From: Enterococcus termitis
Lineage (GTDB): Bacteria > Bacillota > Bacilli > Lactobacillales > Enterococcaceae
Length of the DNA: 64,000 nt
Direction: 5' to 3'
NCBI RefSeq assembly: GCF_001730305.1
Contig: NZ_MIJY01000007.1
Location: 1 to 64,000 of the forward strand
The notes under the pieces are model-generated. The model saw only the letters and a program-made list of their open reading frames with translations. It did not search any database and was not told the DNA's origin. The translations under genes were made by a program, and so were the position numbers. Every line of letters begins with the position of its first letter. Positions within the stretch are counted from its first letter, which is position 1. This document shows, one piece after another, positions 1-8,120 of the stretch.

Positions 1-55
1 CTTCAAGGTATTCCTTTACTATGTTCAATTTAAAATCTGCTTCATAAAAGTTCAA
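1..55 (-). CDS. IS3-family transposase OrfA, N-terminal fragment
   Basis: Only the first 18 codons are inside the window. The frame starts at a TTG codon (55-53) preceded by GGGAGGT. It reads NFYEADFKLNIVKEYLE, the typical opening of IS3 OrfA helix-turn-helix proteins (F-x-L-K-x-V-x-E-Y-L). The TTG start and the sequestered ribosome-binding site would keep expression low, which is common for such elements (inference). Confidence 0.5.
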   Translation of the reverse strand, partial: MNFYEADFKLNIVKEYLE

Positions 56-110
56 AAAAATGACCTCCCAAAGTTGTATTTTTCATGTACAACTTTTTGG
101 GGTCACCTCA
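1..110 (-). mobile_element. End of an IS3-family insertion sequence (truncated by window edge)
   Basis: Read leftwards from about 110, the sequence begins TGAGGTGACCCCAAAAAG, which looks like the terminal inverted repeat of IS150-group IS3 elements. A second, imperfect inverted copy lies at 61-78, so the first 50 nt can fold into a hairpin that includes the GGGAGGT ribosome-binding site of the transposase. The exact outer end and target duplication cannot be fixed because the other end is outside the window. Family assignment is by terminal motif and the start of OrfA. Confidence 0.6.
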
Positions 111-119
111 GAAACGTTT

Positions 120-197
120 AACCCCGAGAAATAAGCTGGAATTCACGAAAATTGTTCTTCAAATTTTTGTGAATTTCAGCTTATTTCCGAAGGGGTT
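120..197. repeat. Long imperfect palindrome next to the IS end
   Basis: Arms at 120-153 and 161-197 are nearly complementary (left arm begins AACCCCGAGAAATAAGCTG, right arm ends CAGCTTATTTCCGAAGGGGTT on the same strand). The predicted stem is over 30 bp with a few mismatches. It could be a bidirectional terminator or an intergenic repeat element; only one copy is in this window. The rest of 198-396 holds the promoter region of the next gene (TATAAT at 361-366) and nothing else I recognise. Confidence 0.55.
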
Positions 198-396
198 GTT
201 TCTGCTTCCACCGTTTATTCGGATGTCAAATGACTAGATTGTAACTCATAGAGTTATGTCCCAAATTCTTTTTTGCTGTTTCTCGGATCTAAACGTTTTA
301 GTCTTGCTCTCTCTTCTCTTCATTTTTTGGTTCTAAGCTGTGTTCTTCATTATTTGATGTTATAATAAGCATTACGTAAATCAGAAAGGATTTTTT

Positions 397-1047
397 ATGA
401 AAAACAAATTATACTATCAGTTTGCGGGCAGCTGCTTTTTGGTTGTCTTTATGTTTTTAGGTTATGTTGTCCGTTTTTATCCAGAGTGGCTGGGTGGATT
501 TGACCAAACAATCACAGCATTTGTACGTGCCCCTTATCCCTCTTTGAATCAGTTTTTTATTTGGTATACGAAATTCGCTGATCCATTGACTATCGGAATT
601 TTGGCGATAGCGATCGCTTTTATTTTATTTAAAGGAAAGTATTACGCTGAAACATTGTGGTTATTGATCAATACAGCAGGTATTGCTGGTATCCTCAATC
701 CACTGATCAAACTGGTTTTTATGCGTCCGCGTCCAACCTTAGATCATTTAGTCGTTGAGCATAGTTACAGCTTCCCTAGCGGTCATTCAACAGGTAGTGT
801 CTTGCTTTATGGCACGATTATCTTGCTGCTGCCCCAATTCATCAAACAAAAAAATCTTTGCTTATTCTTACAAATTTTACTTGGTTGCGGTATCTTATTG
901 ATCGGTATCAGCCGAATTTATGTAGGTGTGCATTTCCCAAGTGATGTTTTAGGTGGTTTTTGCTTTGGATTAGCTTGGTTATTGATGGGTTACCCAATTT
1001 ACCTAGAAAAACGATTTGTTTGGCGTTTTAAAAATAAACAGCAATAG
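397..1047 (+). CDS. PAP2-family membrane phosphatase
   Basis: A 216-residue integral membrane protein with about six hydrophobic segments. It carries the three PAP2 active-site motifs in order: KLVFMRPRP, PSGH, and SRIYVGVHFPSD, with the catalytic His in the last. The family removes phosphate from lipid phosphates such as undecaprenyl pyrophosphate or phosphatidylglycerophosphate at the outer face of the membrane; the exact substrate cannot be read from sequence. The start has AAAGGA upstream and a TATAAT box at 361-366. It lies 14 bp before the radical-SAM gene, so the two may be co-transcribed. Confidence 0.85.
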   Translation: MKNKLYYQFAGSCFLVVFMFLGYVVRFYPEWLGGFDQTITAFVRAPYPSLNQFFIWYTKFADPLTIGILAIAIAFILFKGKYYAETLWLLINTAGIAGILNPLIKLVFMRPRPTLDHLVVEHSYSFPSGHSTGSVLLYGTIILLLPQFIKQKNLCLFLQILLGCGILLIGISRIYVGVHFPSDVLGGFCFGLAWLLMGYPIYLEKRFVWRFKNKQQ

Positions 1048-1061
1048 AAAGAAGAATAGAT

Positions 1062-2030
1062 ATGTCTGATTTTTTATATACAGAAGATCCAAATAAACGC
1101 TATCATACTTGGAATTATGCGCTTCGGCAGCAGTTTGGCGGAAAAATTTTCAAGGTTCCTTTAGATGGCGGTTTTGATTGTCCTAATCGTGATGGTACGG
1201 TTGCTAAAGGTGGTTGTACATTTTGTAGTGTGTCTGGCTCTGGTGACATGATTGTCGCACCACAAGATCCTTTACCGATCCAATTTCAAAAAGAAATTCA
1301 ACTGATGCACAAAAAATGGCCTCAAGTAGCGCAATATATCGTTTATTTTCAAAACTTTACGAATACCCATGCCCCTGTTGATGTGATTCGTCACCGTTTT
1401 GAACAAGTAGTCAATGAAAAAGGCGTTGTTGGTATTTCAATCGGTACACGTCCAGATTGTCTTCCTGATGATGTTGTGGCGTATTTAGCGGAGTTGAATC
1501 AACGTTATTATTTATGGGTAGAACTAGGATTACAGACTACCTATGAAACCACCAGCACTACGATCAATCGAGCGCATGATTATCAAACCTATTTGGAGGG
1601 TGTGGCAAAATTACGAAAGCATAACATTCGTGTCTGCACTCATTTGATCAATGGCTTGCCAGGAGAAACAACAGACATGATGCGGGAAAATGTGCGCCGT
1701 ACGATCGTTGATTCCGATATTCAAGGAATCAAACTTCATTTGCTTCACTTGATGACAAATACACGTATGCTACGAGATTATCACGAAGGCCGGCTTCAAT
1801 TGATGACCAAAGATGACTATGTTTCTGTGATTTGCGATCAATTGGAGATGATTCCATCAGACATTGTGATCCACCGTTTAACAGGTGATGCGCCTACTGA
1901 TTCTTTGGTGGGGCCAATGTGGAGTTTGAAAAAATGGGAGGTCTTGAATGCGATCGATGATGAAATGAAGCGTCGAAACAGCTACCAGGGAATTCACGAT
2001 GCTCGTAAAGAAAAAGAGGTGCTTATTTGA
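1062..2030 (+). CDS. mnmL: TIGR01212-family radical SAM protein YtqA (MnmL-type)
   Basis: A 322-residue radical SAM enzyme. The iron-sulfur cluster cysteines are C40, C52 and C55 (CX11CX2C spacing, characteristic of the YtqA/YhcC family rather than the classic CX3CX2C). The downstream barrel contains TRPDCLP and HLINGLPGE. In Bacillus, YtqA is reported to act with YtqB in maturation of the wobble-uridine side chain (cmnm5 to nm5 to mnm5) of tRNA in organisms without MnmC. The gene overlaps the ytqB start (TGATG), the arrangement seen in other Firmicutes. Family is certain; the tRNA role is from knowledge of homologues. Confidence 0.8.
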   Translation: MSDFLYTEDPNKRYHTWNYALRQQFGGKIFKVPLDGGFDCPNRDGTVAKGGCTFCSVSGSGDMIVAPQDPLPIQFQKEIQLMHKKWPQVAQYIVYFQNFTNTHAPVDVIRHRFEQVVNEKGVVGISIGTRPDCLPDDVVAYLAELNQRYYLWVELGLQTTYETTSTTINRAHDYQTYLEGVAKLRKHNIRVCTHLINGLPGETTDMMRENVRRTIVDSDIQGIKLHLLHLMTNTRMLRDYHEGRLQLMTKDDYVSVICDQLEMIPSDIVIHRLTGDAPTDSLVGPMWSLKKWEVLNAIDDEMKRRNSYQGIHDARKEKEVLI

Positions 2031-2593
2031 TGCTCCAGACAGCATTACATTTTAGTCATACATTGTTGAAAGAGAGTATTGCAGAAGGTGATACTGTTGT
2101 CGATGCTACGATGGGCAATGGAAATGATACAGTATTTTTGGCTGAGTTAGTTGGTCCGAACGGAATCGTTTACGCTTTTGATGTCCAAGAACAAGCATTA
2201 ACAAACACGACTAAGAAATTGACGGAAGCGGGTTTGAGCGACCATGTTCAATTATTCCATCAAGGTCATGAGACGATCGAAACTACCCTTACTAAAGAAA
2301 CAACCGTTGCGGCAGCCATTTTTAATCTAGGCTATCTGCCAAAAAGTGATAAACAAATCATCACCACACCTAACACCACAAAACAAGCGCTGGAGGCGTT
2401 ACTTCTTAGATTAAAAAATAAAGGAAGGATCATTCTAGTTGTTTACTATGGACATACAGGTGGGGAAGCCGAATTGGCTTTTGTCCAGGACTATTGCCAA
2501 GCATTGCCGCAGGAGTCTTATAGTGTGCTGACTTATCAATTTATCAACCAACGAAATAATCCGCCGATTTTATTTTGTATTGAAAAAAAATAG
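2030..2593 (+). CDS. mnmM: Class I SAM-dependent methyltransferase YtqB (MnmM-type)
   Basis: About 187 residues. The N-terminal glycine-rich SAM site reads VVDATMGNGNDT. Further family motifs are NLGYLP in the middle and YYGHTGGEAE near residue 140. Older annotations call this a putative rRNA methylase; work on B. subtilis YtqB assigns it as the nm5(s2)U34 tRNA methyltransferase. I chose the ATG at 2030, which overlaps the upstream stop as TGATG; a TTG one codon earlier (2027) is also possible. AAGAGG lies at a suitable distance. Confidence 0.8.
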   Translation: MLQTALHFSHTLLKESIAEGDTVVDATMGNGNDTVFLAELVGPNGIVYAFDVQEQALTNTTKKLTEAGLSDHVQLFHQGHETIETTLTKETTVAAAIFNLGYLPKSDKQIITTPNTTKQALEALLLRLKNKGRIILVVYYGHTGGEAELAFVQDYCQALPQESYSVLTYQFINQRNNPPILFCIEKK

Positions 2594-2765
2594 TGCTCTC
2601 TATTCCAGACTCTCAACGTGAAAACTATTTAATGAATGTCACTTTTTCATTGCTTATCTAACCAGCTCTATCAAGTGTTCCTAAAAAGTAAACTTGCTCA
2701 CTAACGCCTTTTTCAATATACCTTTAGCAGTTTGTCAAAATTGTCTTTCCTATCCTCTTTTTATT

Positions 2766-2774
2766 TGGTACAAT
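2766..2774 (+). promoter_or_regulatory. Extended -10 promoter for the YiaA/B-like gene
   Basis: TGGTACAAT is an extended -10 box 30 nt upstream of the gene's start. I see no clear -35 hexamer, as expected for extended -10 promoters. The 2594-2765 stretch before it has no other feature I recognise. Confidence 0.4.
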
Positions 2775-2803
2775 TGTTATCTAATTAAAAAAGGAGTGGT
2801 TAG

Positions 2804-3073
2804 TTGAATAATAATATAAAAAAGAAAGCCTATCGTAATACTCCGGCTTTTGTTATGTTAGCATGGGGATCATTTTTATTCTTTGTGGTTCTTATCTTAA
2901 TTGGGTTGTATACGCTAAAAGAGCCATTGATGGTAAAAGGATATTACTTAATGGGATCTGTAGGTCTGATCTCTTCGTCCTTTACTCTATCTAAAGTGAT
3001 CAGAGATAACCAAGAGGATGAAGAACGATACAACAAAATGTTTAGAGTGCAAGATGATGTAGAAGATATCTGA
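2804..3073 (+). CDS. YiaA/B-type two-helix membrane protein
   Basis: An 89-residue protein with two hydrophobic helices (about 16-38 and 47-64). The pattern TPAFVMLAWGS, IGLY, KGYYLMGSVGL and a final VIRD matches the YiaA/YiaB two-helix domain. No biochemical role is established for the domain. The start is TTG, supported by AAGGAG 8-9 nt upstream. It stands alone with its own promoter. Confidence 0.65.
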   Translation: MNNNIKKKAYRNTPAFVMLAWGSFLFFVVLILIGLYTLKEPLMVKGYYLMGSVGLISSSFTLSKVIRDNQEDEERYNKMFRVQDDVEDI

Positions 3074-3294
3074 TTTCATCAAATAAAACTATTGCTGCGA
3101 TTAGTGATGTAAACAATCAATTATTATGATAAACGATTTAACTAAGTTTCAGAAAATCCAAGATGTTCAATGCTAGAGTATTTCATTGTTCTAAAGCTTA
3201 CGCGGCTTGAATAGATTGGTAATGAAAGAAAACAGGCTCTTTGTCAACTACTGTTGGTAAAAAAAGCCAAAGAATTAAATTGATTAGTCTGACT

Positions 3295-3322
3295 TCTAGA
3301 GGAAATTTCCTCTAGTTTTTTT
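3295..3322 (+). terminator. Rho-independent terminator
   Basis: Perfect stem CTAGAGGAAA/TTTCCTCTAG followed by seven T residues on the + strand. It would end transcription coming from the YiaA/B-like gene. Confidence 0.8.
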
Positions 3323-3528
3323 ATTAAAAAGGAATCACACTAAAACATAGAAAAATACTCAAGTTGAAAGAGTAAAAGTTCAGACTTTTGTAGACATTTC
3401 TCTTCAATACTTTACGATGATCATTTATACATTCTAGTATATTTTTAAGTTTATTTTGACTCTATTTATTAGTTTTTATCCATTTAATTCTAAATGATAT
3501 CGGAGTGTCTGTTCTATTATTTTGCATT

Positions 3529-3560
3529 AAAAAAGATGCCGATGATTTCTCATCAACATC
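3529..3560 (-). terminator. Rho-independent terminator for the winged-helix regulator
   Basis: On the - strand an interrupted stem (GATG..GATGA with TCATC..CATC) is followed by TTTTTT. It lies about 100 nt past the stop of the regulator gene at 3657. Confidence 0.6.
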
Positions 3561-3656
3561 AGAACATATCGGTTCAGAATTACTTAAGCTTACCCGCAAA
3601 CACATCAAAACACTAGAGACTAAACTAATTTTTTATTAGTCTGACTATATGTTCAA

Positions 3657-4364
3657 TTATATATTTAACATATAGCCTCTTGAACGAACTGTCTTAATAT
3701 AATTTTTGTTACTATCATCTGCTTCATCTATTTTTCTTCTTAGATGATACATTAGATTAGTTATACGATACTGCCGGTCTTCAGAAATGTCTCCATAGAT
3801 GTGTTTCTGAAGCTCTTCGTAGCTAAAAGTCATTCGAGGATTTTGAGATAACATCTCTAGTAATTGAAATTCTAACCTGGTTAAAGAAATTTCTATTTTT
3901 CCGTTAACCTTCACGCTAAGATTTTCTGGAACTAAGTGAAAATTTGTTTTTGTTATTTCTGATGGTTGCCCATTAAACTGAAGCTCCTGCTGGTTTTTCG
4001 TAAAAATATGATTTCTTCTCAATGAATTTTTGATGATTAACTCTTTTTCCATTTGACTAGAATTTTTATTAATAACGAAATCAGCACCTAATTGTAAGTA
4101 AACCAGCCTATCCATATCTTTTTCGATTGATGAAACAACCCAACTAAAACATGTTGATTGTTTCTTGATCGTCATGATTATTTCACAAACCTCTCCTAGC
4201 TTATTCTTTTCTTCATCGACAACGATAACTCCTTCTAACTGATACAACTCTTCAAACAGTTCTTCCTTATCTCTTAATAACACAATATTTGAATATTTTT
4301 CTAAAAAATCTGTCTTTACTTCTTTCTTCTCGAATTCCAAATAGATTAAGCCAATCTTACCCAT
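3657..4364 (-). CDS. OmpR/PhoB-type winged-helix regulator with degenerate receiver
   Basis: 235 residues. The C-terminal half (about 140-235) is a Trans_reg_C winged helix: SLTRLEFQLLEML, YEELQKHIYG, and IKTVRSRGYML. The N-terminal 120 residues have receiver-like length and hydrophobic pattern and keep an Asp in VIVVDEE, but the usual acidic pair after the first strand is replaced (IGLIYLEFE). Phosphorylation by a histidine kinase is therefore doubtful; no kinase gene is adjacent. It lies directly downstream of WxL locus 1 on the same strand, so control of that locus is a reasonable guess, not shown. Confidence 0.7.
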   Translation of the reverse strand: MGKIGLIYLEFEKKEVKTDFLEKYSNIVLLRDKEELFEELYQLEGVIVVDEEKNKLGEVCEIIMTIKKQSTCFSWVVSSIEKDMDRLVYLQLGADFVINKNSSQMEKELIIKNSLRRNHIFTKNQQELQFNGQPSEITKTNFHLVPENLSVKVNGKIEISLTRLEFQLLEMLSQNPRMTFSYEELQKHIYGDISEDRQYRITNLMYHLRRKIDEADDSNKNYIKTVRSRGYMLNI

Positions 4365-4580
4365 TCTTGTTCACACCTTATGTTTATTTTGGTATCTTAA
4401 TTGCTTGTCTATTGCTCTAGTATGTTATCATTAAAAAAATTAAAATAGGAATGACACTTCCTATCAAGATTTCTTACCGCATAGATCAGCTTATATCGCA
4501 AAACAACGCCTGATTTCTCCTGTAAGTATTAAAGCAAACAGGTGAAACAGCTTTGCAAATTTTATTTGCTAAATAGAGAA

Positions 4581-5645
4581 TTAACGTTTTTTACTTTGCT
4601 TTTTTCTTTTTTTAGCGTTCCTATTTTTTTCTTTTTTCTTCCTATATAATAGTATAAACACAAGAATAATGATTAGCATAAATAGACTACCGATTAATAG
4701 ATACATCCATGTGTTGCTTTTCTCAATACTTACGTCTGTTTTATTTAATTTCTTCGCTACATCTGCTTTGATTTCAAACTCTTTTGTAAAGTGCCAATCT
4801 TGTTTCATAGAATGTGCGACCATATCTAATGTATATTTCCCTGGTTTCAATTCCTTTCCGTTTAAGGAAACCGGATAAGCAAATGAACTGTTAGGCGCCA
4901 TCTGCATGCTTTCTTTTTTAGAAGAATATAGTACTTCTTTTTGCCCATTTTTAGTAATTTTGGTATCAATAGTTAGTTGATTCATGTACTTAGGTTGCGT
5001 ATTTTGAATGGTTGCATTGATTACATTTCTAGCATTTACTTGCCCGGGCTCTACGTTAGTAAGTTTTAACTCAGAAGCGACTTTTTCCTCAGATTCGTGT
5101 AAAACTACAGCTACAACATAGGCATATTTATTTTCAATAGCAAGACCTTGAGCTTTATTTTTTTCATCTTTTTTTGTCTCTTCTTTTTCTTCTAAAGTAA
5201 TTCCACCAGCTAAAACTCCTTCAAATTTTTCTTCTGGCATTTGAACATTCAATTCTAAATCTTTTGCTCCTTTTGCAGGAATTTTAACTTCATCAACTGT
5301 CGGTTTTACGATATTTTCAAGACTATATTTGATCGTCTTATCAACTTTGGTATTCGACTCTCCATACTCTACAACACCATTGATATTTGTTGTCGCCGCA
5401 TGAATGGATGGTTTTACCACGACTTCTTTATCTGTATCATTTCGCATATGGACTTTCAGCACTTGCTTTTGATTTGGTGTCATATTCAAATCAAAATAAG
5501 TATGTCCTTCACTTTTTTGATTTTCAGGAAGTACTGGCTCAACACTAAACTTCAATTCAGAAGCATCTACTTTAGGCATAAATCCAACTATAAAACCAAT
5601 ACATAGTATTAAAGAAACCAGCCATCGTTTTTTTAGCTTAATCAT
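4581..5645 (-). CDS. DUF916/DUF3324 (WxL-interacting) surface protein
   Basis: 354 residues: signal peptide (about 1-28), a WxL-interacting peptidoglycan-binding domain (PYFDLN-type motif TYFDLNMTPNQKQ near residue 50), a host-binding-type second domain, a C-terminal membrane helix (about 312-335) and a highly basic tail. This class is encoded with WxL proteins and anchors or presents them at the cell wall. It is the last gene of WxL locus 1. A close structural counterpart, including the 'RMAPNSxxxxP' segment, is present in locus 2 (60473-61564). Confidence 0.85.
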   Translation of the reverse strand: MIKLKKRWLVSLILCIGFIVGFMPKVDASELKFSVEPVLPENQKSEGHTYFDLNMTPNQKQVLKVHMRNDTDKEVVVKPSIHAATTNINGVVEYGESNTKVDKTIKYSLENIVKPTVDEVKIPAKGAKDLELNVQMPEEKFEGVLAGGITLEEKEETKKDEKNKAQGLAIENKYAYVVAVVLHESEEKVASELKLTNVEPGQVNARNVINATIQNTQPKYMNQLTIDTKITKNGQKEVLYSSKKESMQMAPNSSFAYPVSLNGKELKPGKYTLDMVAHSMKQDWHFTKEFEIKADVAKKLNKTDVSIEKSNTWMYLLIGSLFMLIIILVFILLYRKKKEKNRNAKKRKKQSKKR

Positions 5646-5794
5646 TATTAATTTCCTCCCATATCCTCATATGTATATTGAATAAAGAGCGAGCAAAATA
5701 AAAGTAACGTTCTTCTCTGTTTTAAATTCTGTTTTAAATAAGGTAAGCATTTTTTGCTACGCTTAATTGAATGATTTAAGCAGATGATTTCTGG

Positions 5795-5823
5795 TGAGAA
5801 CATCAATAATAATAAATTTTCTC
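5795..5823. repeat. Stem-loop between WxL and DUF916 genes
   Basis: GGTGAGAA and TTCTCACC flank a 13-nt A/T-rich loop in the 273-bp gap. There is no good T-run, so it looks more like an RNA-stability or processing hairpin that could separate expression of the WxL gene from the DUF916 gene. Confidence 0.4.
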
Positions 5824-5918
5824 ACCAAAAATCTTAATTGATTTGAACTGCTTAGTATTTGAACTTATACACTTTTATCTAATCTCAATCTCTCATATTC
5901 AATGCATTGCTCTTATGT

Positions 5919-6701
5919 TTATTCCTCTGTATTTTCTGGAATATCAGTTAATGTCCACGTCAGCGTTGTTTTGTAAGTGTCTGCTTCTTTTACTGTAGAG
6001 CCTGGAACGTCTAATTTAATACTTTCCTTCATTGTTTCTTCATTACCAAAACGATAAACCCAAGTACCAAAACCTTCTCCAGTTGATGCAGCCATTACAT
6101 TTTCAGCAACACCCAGACCATCTGTACCTAAGCTAAATGTGTCTTTCACGGTACTAGGTGCTTTTGAAGATGATACTGTAGCTGATTCCGCATTCATGAA
6201 AGTAATTTGCGCACCTGTTAATTCTTTTTGATTTTTTAATGACTTGAATTGACCATTTTGTTTTACACTAAGAGCCCAGCCTTTTTCTCCACCACGTTTA
6301 TCTGTTACTTGAGCATAGTTTGGTACTGGGTTAGCTTCATCAACATTTCCATCTTTGTCTCTCAAGTATTGAGGTTTAGCAAAATACGTTTGATTTTTAT
6401 TAGATATCAATTGTGTTCCAAAATCTAAAGTTGACGCAAAATCTAAACTCAATGGACCATTTGTACCTGGCTCTACTGGTTTGTCAGGATCTAATGGATC
6501 AACTGGTTTTTCTGGTTTTTCTGGATCTGGATCCGTTGGGTCTGTTGGATCTGTAGGTGAATCATCTTCGATAAATTTTACTTGTGCATCTGTATCGCGG
6601 TTTGCTGGTAATACACCTGGTGCTGCTGATGCCTGTGTTCCGAACAATACTGTACTAAATAATAAAGCTCCTGCTGTTGCTGCTAATTTGATTGATTTCA
6701 T
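5919..6701 (-). CDS. WxL-domain surface protein
   Basis: 260 residues. A signal peptide ends at about ASA (residue 26-27). A Asp/Pro/Thr repeat linker (DPTDPTDPTDPDP) covers about 47-80. The WxL domain then starts at PLSLDFASTLDFG. The first WxL motif is W142-A-L and the distal motif is TTLTWTLTDIP near the C-terminus. WxL domains bind peptidoglycan non-covalently. It sits 39 bp after another WxL gene in the same operon. Confidence 0.9.
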   Translation of the reverse strand: MKSIKLAATAGALLFSTVLFGTQASAAPGVLPANRDTDAQVKFIEDDSPTDPTDPTDPDPEKPEKPVDPLDPDKPVEPGTNGPLSLDFASTLDFGTQLISNKNQTYFAKPQYLRDKDGNVDEANPVPNYAQVTDKRGGEKGWALSVKQNGQFKSLKNQKELTGAQITFMNAESATVSSSKAPSTVKDTFSLGTDGLGVAENVMAASTGEGFGTWVYRFGNEETMKESIKLDVPGSTVKEADTYKTTLTWTLTDIPENTEE

Positions 6702-6740
6702 GTTTGTTATTCTCCTCTGTGTTTCACTATTTTTAATGAA

Positions 6741-7550
6741 TTATTCTGCTTCTGTTGTATTACCTGGTACGTCTGTCAATGACCAGATTAATTTTGTTTC
6801 ATATTTTACTGCATCCTTTGGTGTTGTTCCTGGTACAGATAACGTGATAGCTTTATTTTTTTTCACCGTTTCACCATTGATTTCAACATCTTCAAGTGTT
6901 CCAAAACGATCTACCCAAGTACCTGCTCCAGCATTTTTATCTGCTGTCATCACTTTTGTTGCAGTTCCTGGAACCAACGTCATATCTACCGTTTTCGGCT
7001 CTGTTACATTTGTACTATTTGAAGCAGCTACCCCTTGTGTAAACTTGATTTGCGAACCTGTTAACTCTTTATTTAAAGTTTGATCATTTTTAAATTGAGT
7101 ATCTTGTTTAACAGTTAGTGTCCAACCACCATTTGTTCCGCGTTTATCAGATATTTGTACATAGTTAGGTTTTGCAGAAGATGGTTCAAAATCGGAATGG
7201 TCTTCATTCCATAGATATTGTGGTTCTGCATAGTATAATTCATCTTTATTCGTAATTTTATTTTTGCCAAAGTCAATACTTGAAGCAAAATCAATACTTA
7301 ATGGACCATCTGTTCCTGGGTTTGGTTTGTGATCAGGTGTTGTCGGATCCCAAGGTTCAACTGGATTGTCTGGATCTGGATCATTTGGATCTGTTGGGTC
7401 TGTTGGATCTGTATCAGGAACAAATTCCACGACACCTCCACTTTGATAATTTCTTTCATAGTTGTCCGCTGCGAATGCTTTCATTCCTGATACTGTCATT
7501 GATGATAATATCATCAATACTGCTGCTGATTTTAAATTAACTAATTTCAT
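6741..7550 (-). CDS. WxL-domain surface protein
   Basis: 269 residues, same architecture as its downstream neighbour: signal peptide cut near AFA (27), DPTDPTDPNDPDP linker, WxL domain from PLSIDFASSIDFG. First motif W143-T-L and distal motif KLIWSLTDVP. The start codon overlaps the stop of the LPXTG gene (TAATG), indicating translational coupling. The two WxL proteins are clearly paralogous but diverged. Confidence 0.9.
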   Translation of the reverse strand: MKLVNLKSAAVLMILSSMTVSGMKAFAADNYERNYQSGGVVEFVPDTDPTDPTDPNDPDPDNPVEPWDPTTPDHKPNPGTDGPLSIDFASSIDFGKNKITNKDELYYAEPQYLWNEDHSDFEPSSAKPNYVQISDKRGTNGGWTLTVKQDTQFKNDQTLNKELTGSQIKFTQGVAASNSTNVTEPKTVDMTLVPGTATKVMTADKNAGAGTWVDRFGTLEDVEINGETVKKNKAITLSVPGTTPKDAVKYETKLIWSLTDVPGNTTEAE

Positions 7551-7957
7551 TACGCGTTCTCCTCTTTACTCTTTTTTCTATTTATAAGGACGATCAATAT
7601 AATTGCCACTACAATCAATACACCAATCAATCCAATAAACCTATTACTTATTTCTCCTGTATGAGGAAGCGTTCTTCCTGTAGGCTTACTCACCAGTTGA
7701 TTTGTTTCAATTTCATTTTGGATTTGCTCTTTATCTATTGGTTTATCTGGTGAAGGCATTTCTGTTGGCTCTTCAGAAGAAGAATCATCATTTTGTGATC
7801 CTTCCTCATCAGGATATTCATAAGAACCATAAAATCCGACACCCGTACGTGATTCATATTCTTTATGCTCTACTGCCTGTACTTGATAGCCTCCAACCGT
7901 TAAAAAGAAGAAACCACATAATGACAACAACGCAACAAAAACGTGTCTTTTTTTCAT
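7550..7957 (-). CDS. Small LPXTG-anchored protein of WxL locus 1
   Basis: 135 residues with a signal peptide, a short acidic Ser/Pro stalk and a C-terminal sorting signal LPHTG followed by a membrane helix (about 105-128) and RKK. A class A sortase would link it to the cell wall. Small LPXTG proteins of this type are usual members of WxL operons. Its start overlaps the stop of an upstream 39-codon frame that is a duplicate of its own 5' end (see 7954-8073). Confidence 0.85.
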   Translation of the reverse strand: MKKRHVFVALLSLCGFFFLTVGGYQVQAVEHKEYESRTGVGFYGSYEYPDEEGSQNDDSSSEEPTEMPSPDKPIDKEQIQNEIETNQLVSKPTGRTLPHTGEISNRFIGLIGVLIVVAIILIVLINRKKSKEENA

Positions 7958-8120
7958 TTAATTTTTCCCCTATCCTTGGTTACTAGCTGAGACATTTTGT
8001 GATGACCTCCAACCATTAGAAAGAAGAAACCACATAATGACGACAAAACAAAAAAAATGTGTCTTTTTTTCATTTAACTTTTCTCCTATTCCTGGTTATT
8101 AGCTGGAACATCTTGTAATG
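7889..8120 (-). repeat. Imperfect tandem duplication of 116 bp
   Basis: Two copies with a 116-bp period. Each spans the end of a WxL gene, the short gap and the signal-peptide start of an LPXTG gene. Matching landmarks are the start codons at 7957 and 8073, and the TAG stops at 7970-7972 and 8086-8088. Copies differ at scattered positions, so the event is not recent. Confidence 0.8.
7954..8073 (-). CDS. 39-residue micro-ORF: duplicated signal peptide of the LPXTG protein
   Basis: The frame begins MKKRHIFFVLSSLCGFFFL, a near copy of the signal peptide of the LPXTG protein that follows, and ends in MSQLVTKDRGKIK, read out of frame from the duplicated WxL 3' end. It has a ribosome-binding site and overlaps the LPXTG start by ATGA. 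It may be a decayed remnant or a coupling leader that carries ribosomes to the LPXTG gene; I cannot tell which. Confidence 0.5.
   Translation of the reverse strand: MKKRHIFFVLSSLCGFFFLMVGGHHKMSQLVTKDRGKIK

Larger units (their letters stand above)
3074..3656. other. Intergenic region with two terminators and a possible ISL3-like remnant
   Basis: No gene found. Around 3234-3260 the sequence GGCTCTTTGTCAACTACTG resembles the terminal repeat of ISL3-family elements, but no transposase or second end is visible. Two terminators are listed separately. Confidence 0.4.

Noticed and set aside
6481-7083. Long + strand frame of 200 codons with Gly/Ser repeats
   Set aside because: Antisense of the Asp/Pro linkers of the WxL genes; no promoter or ribosome-binding site.
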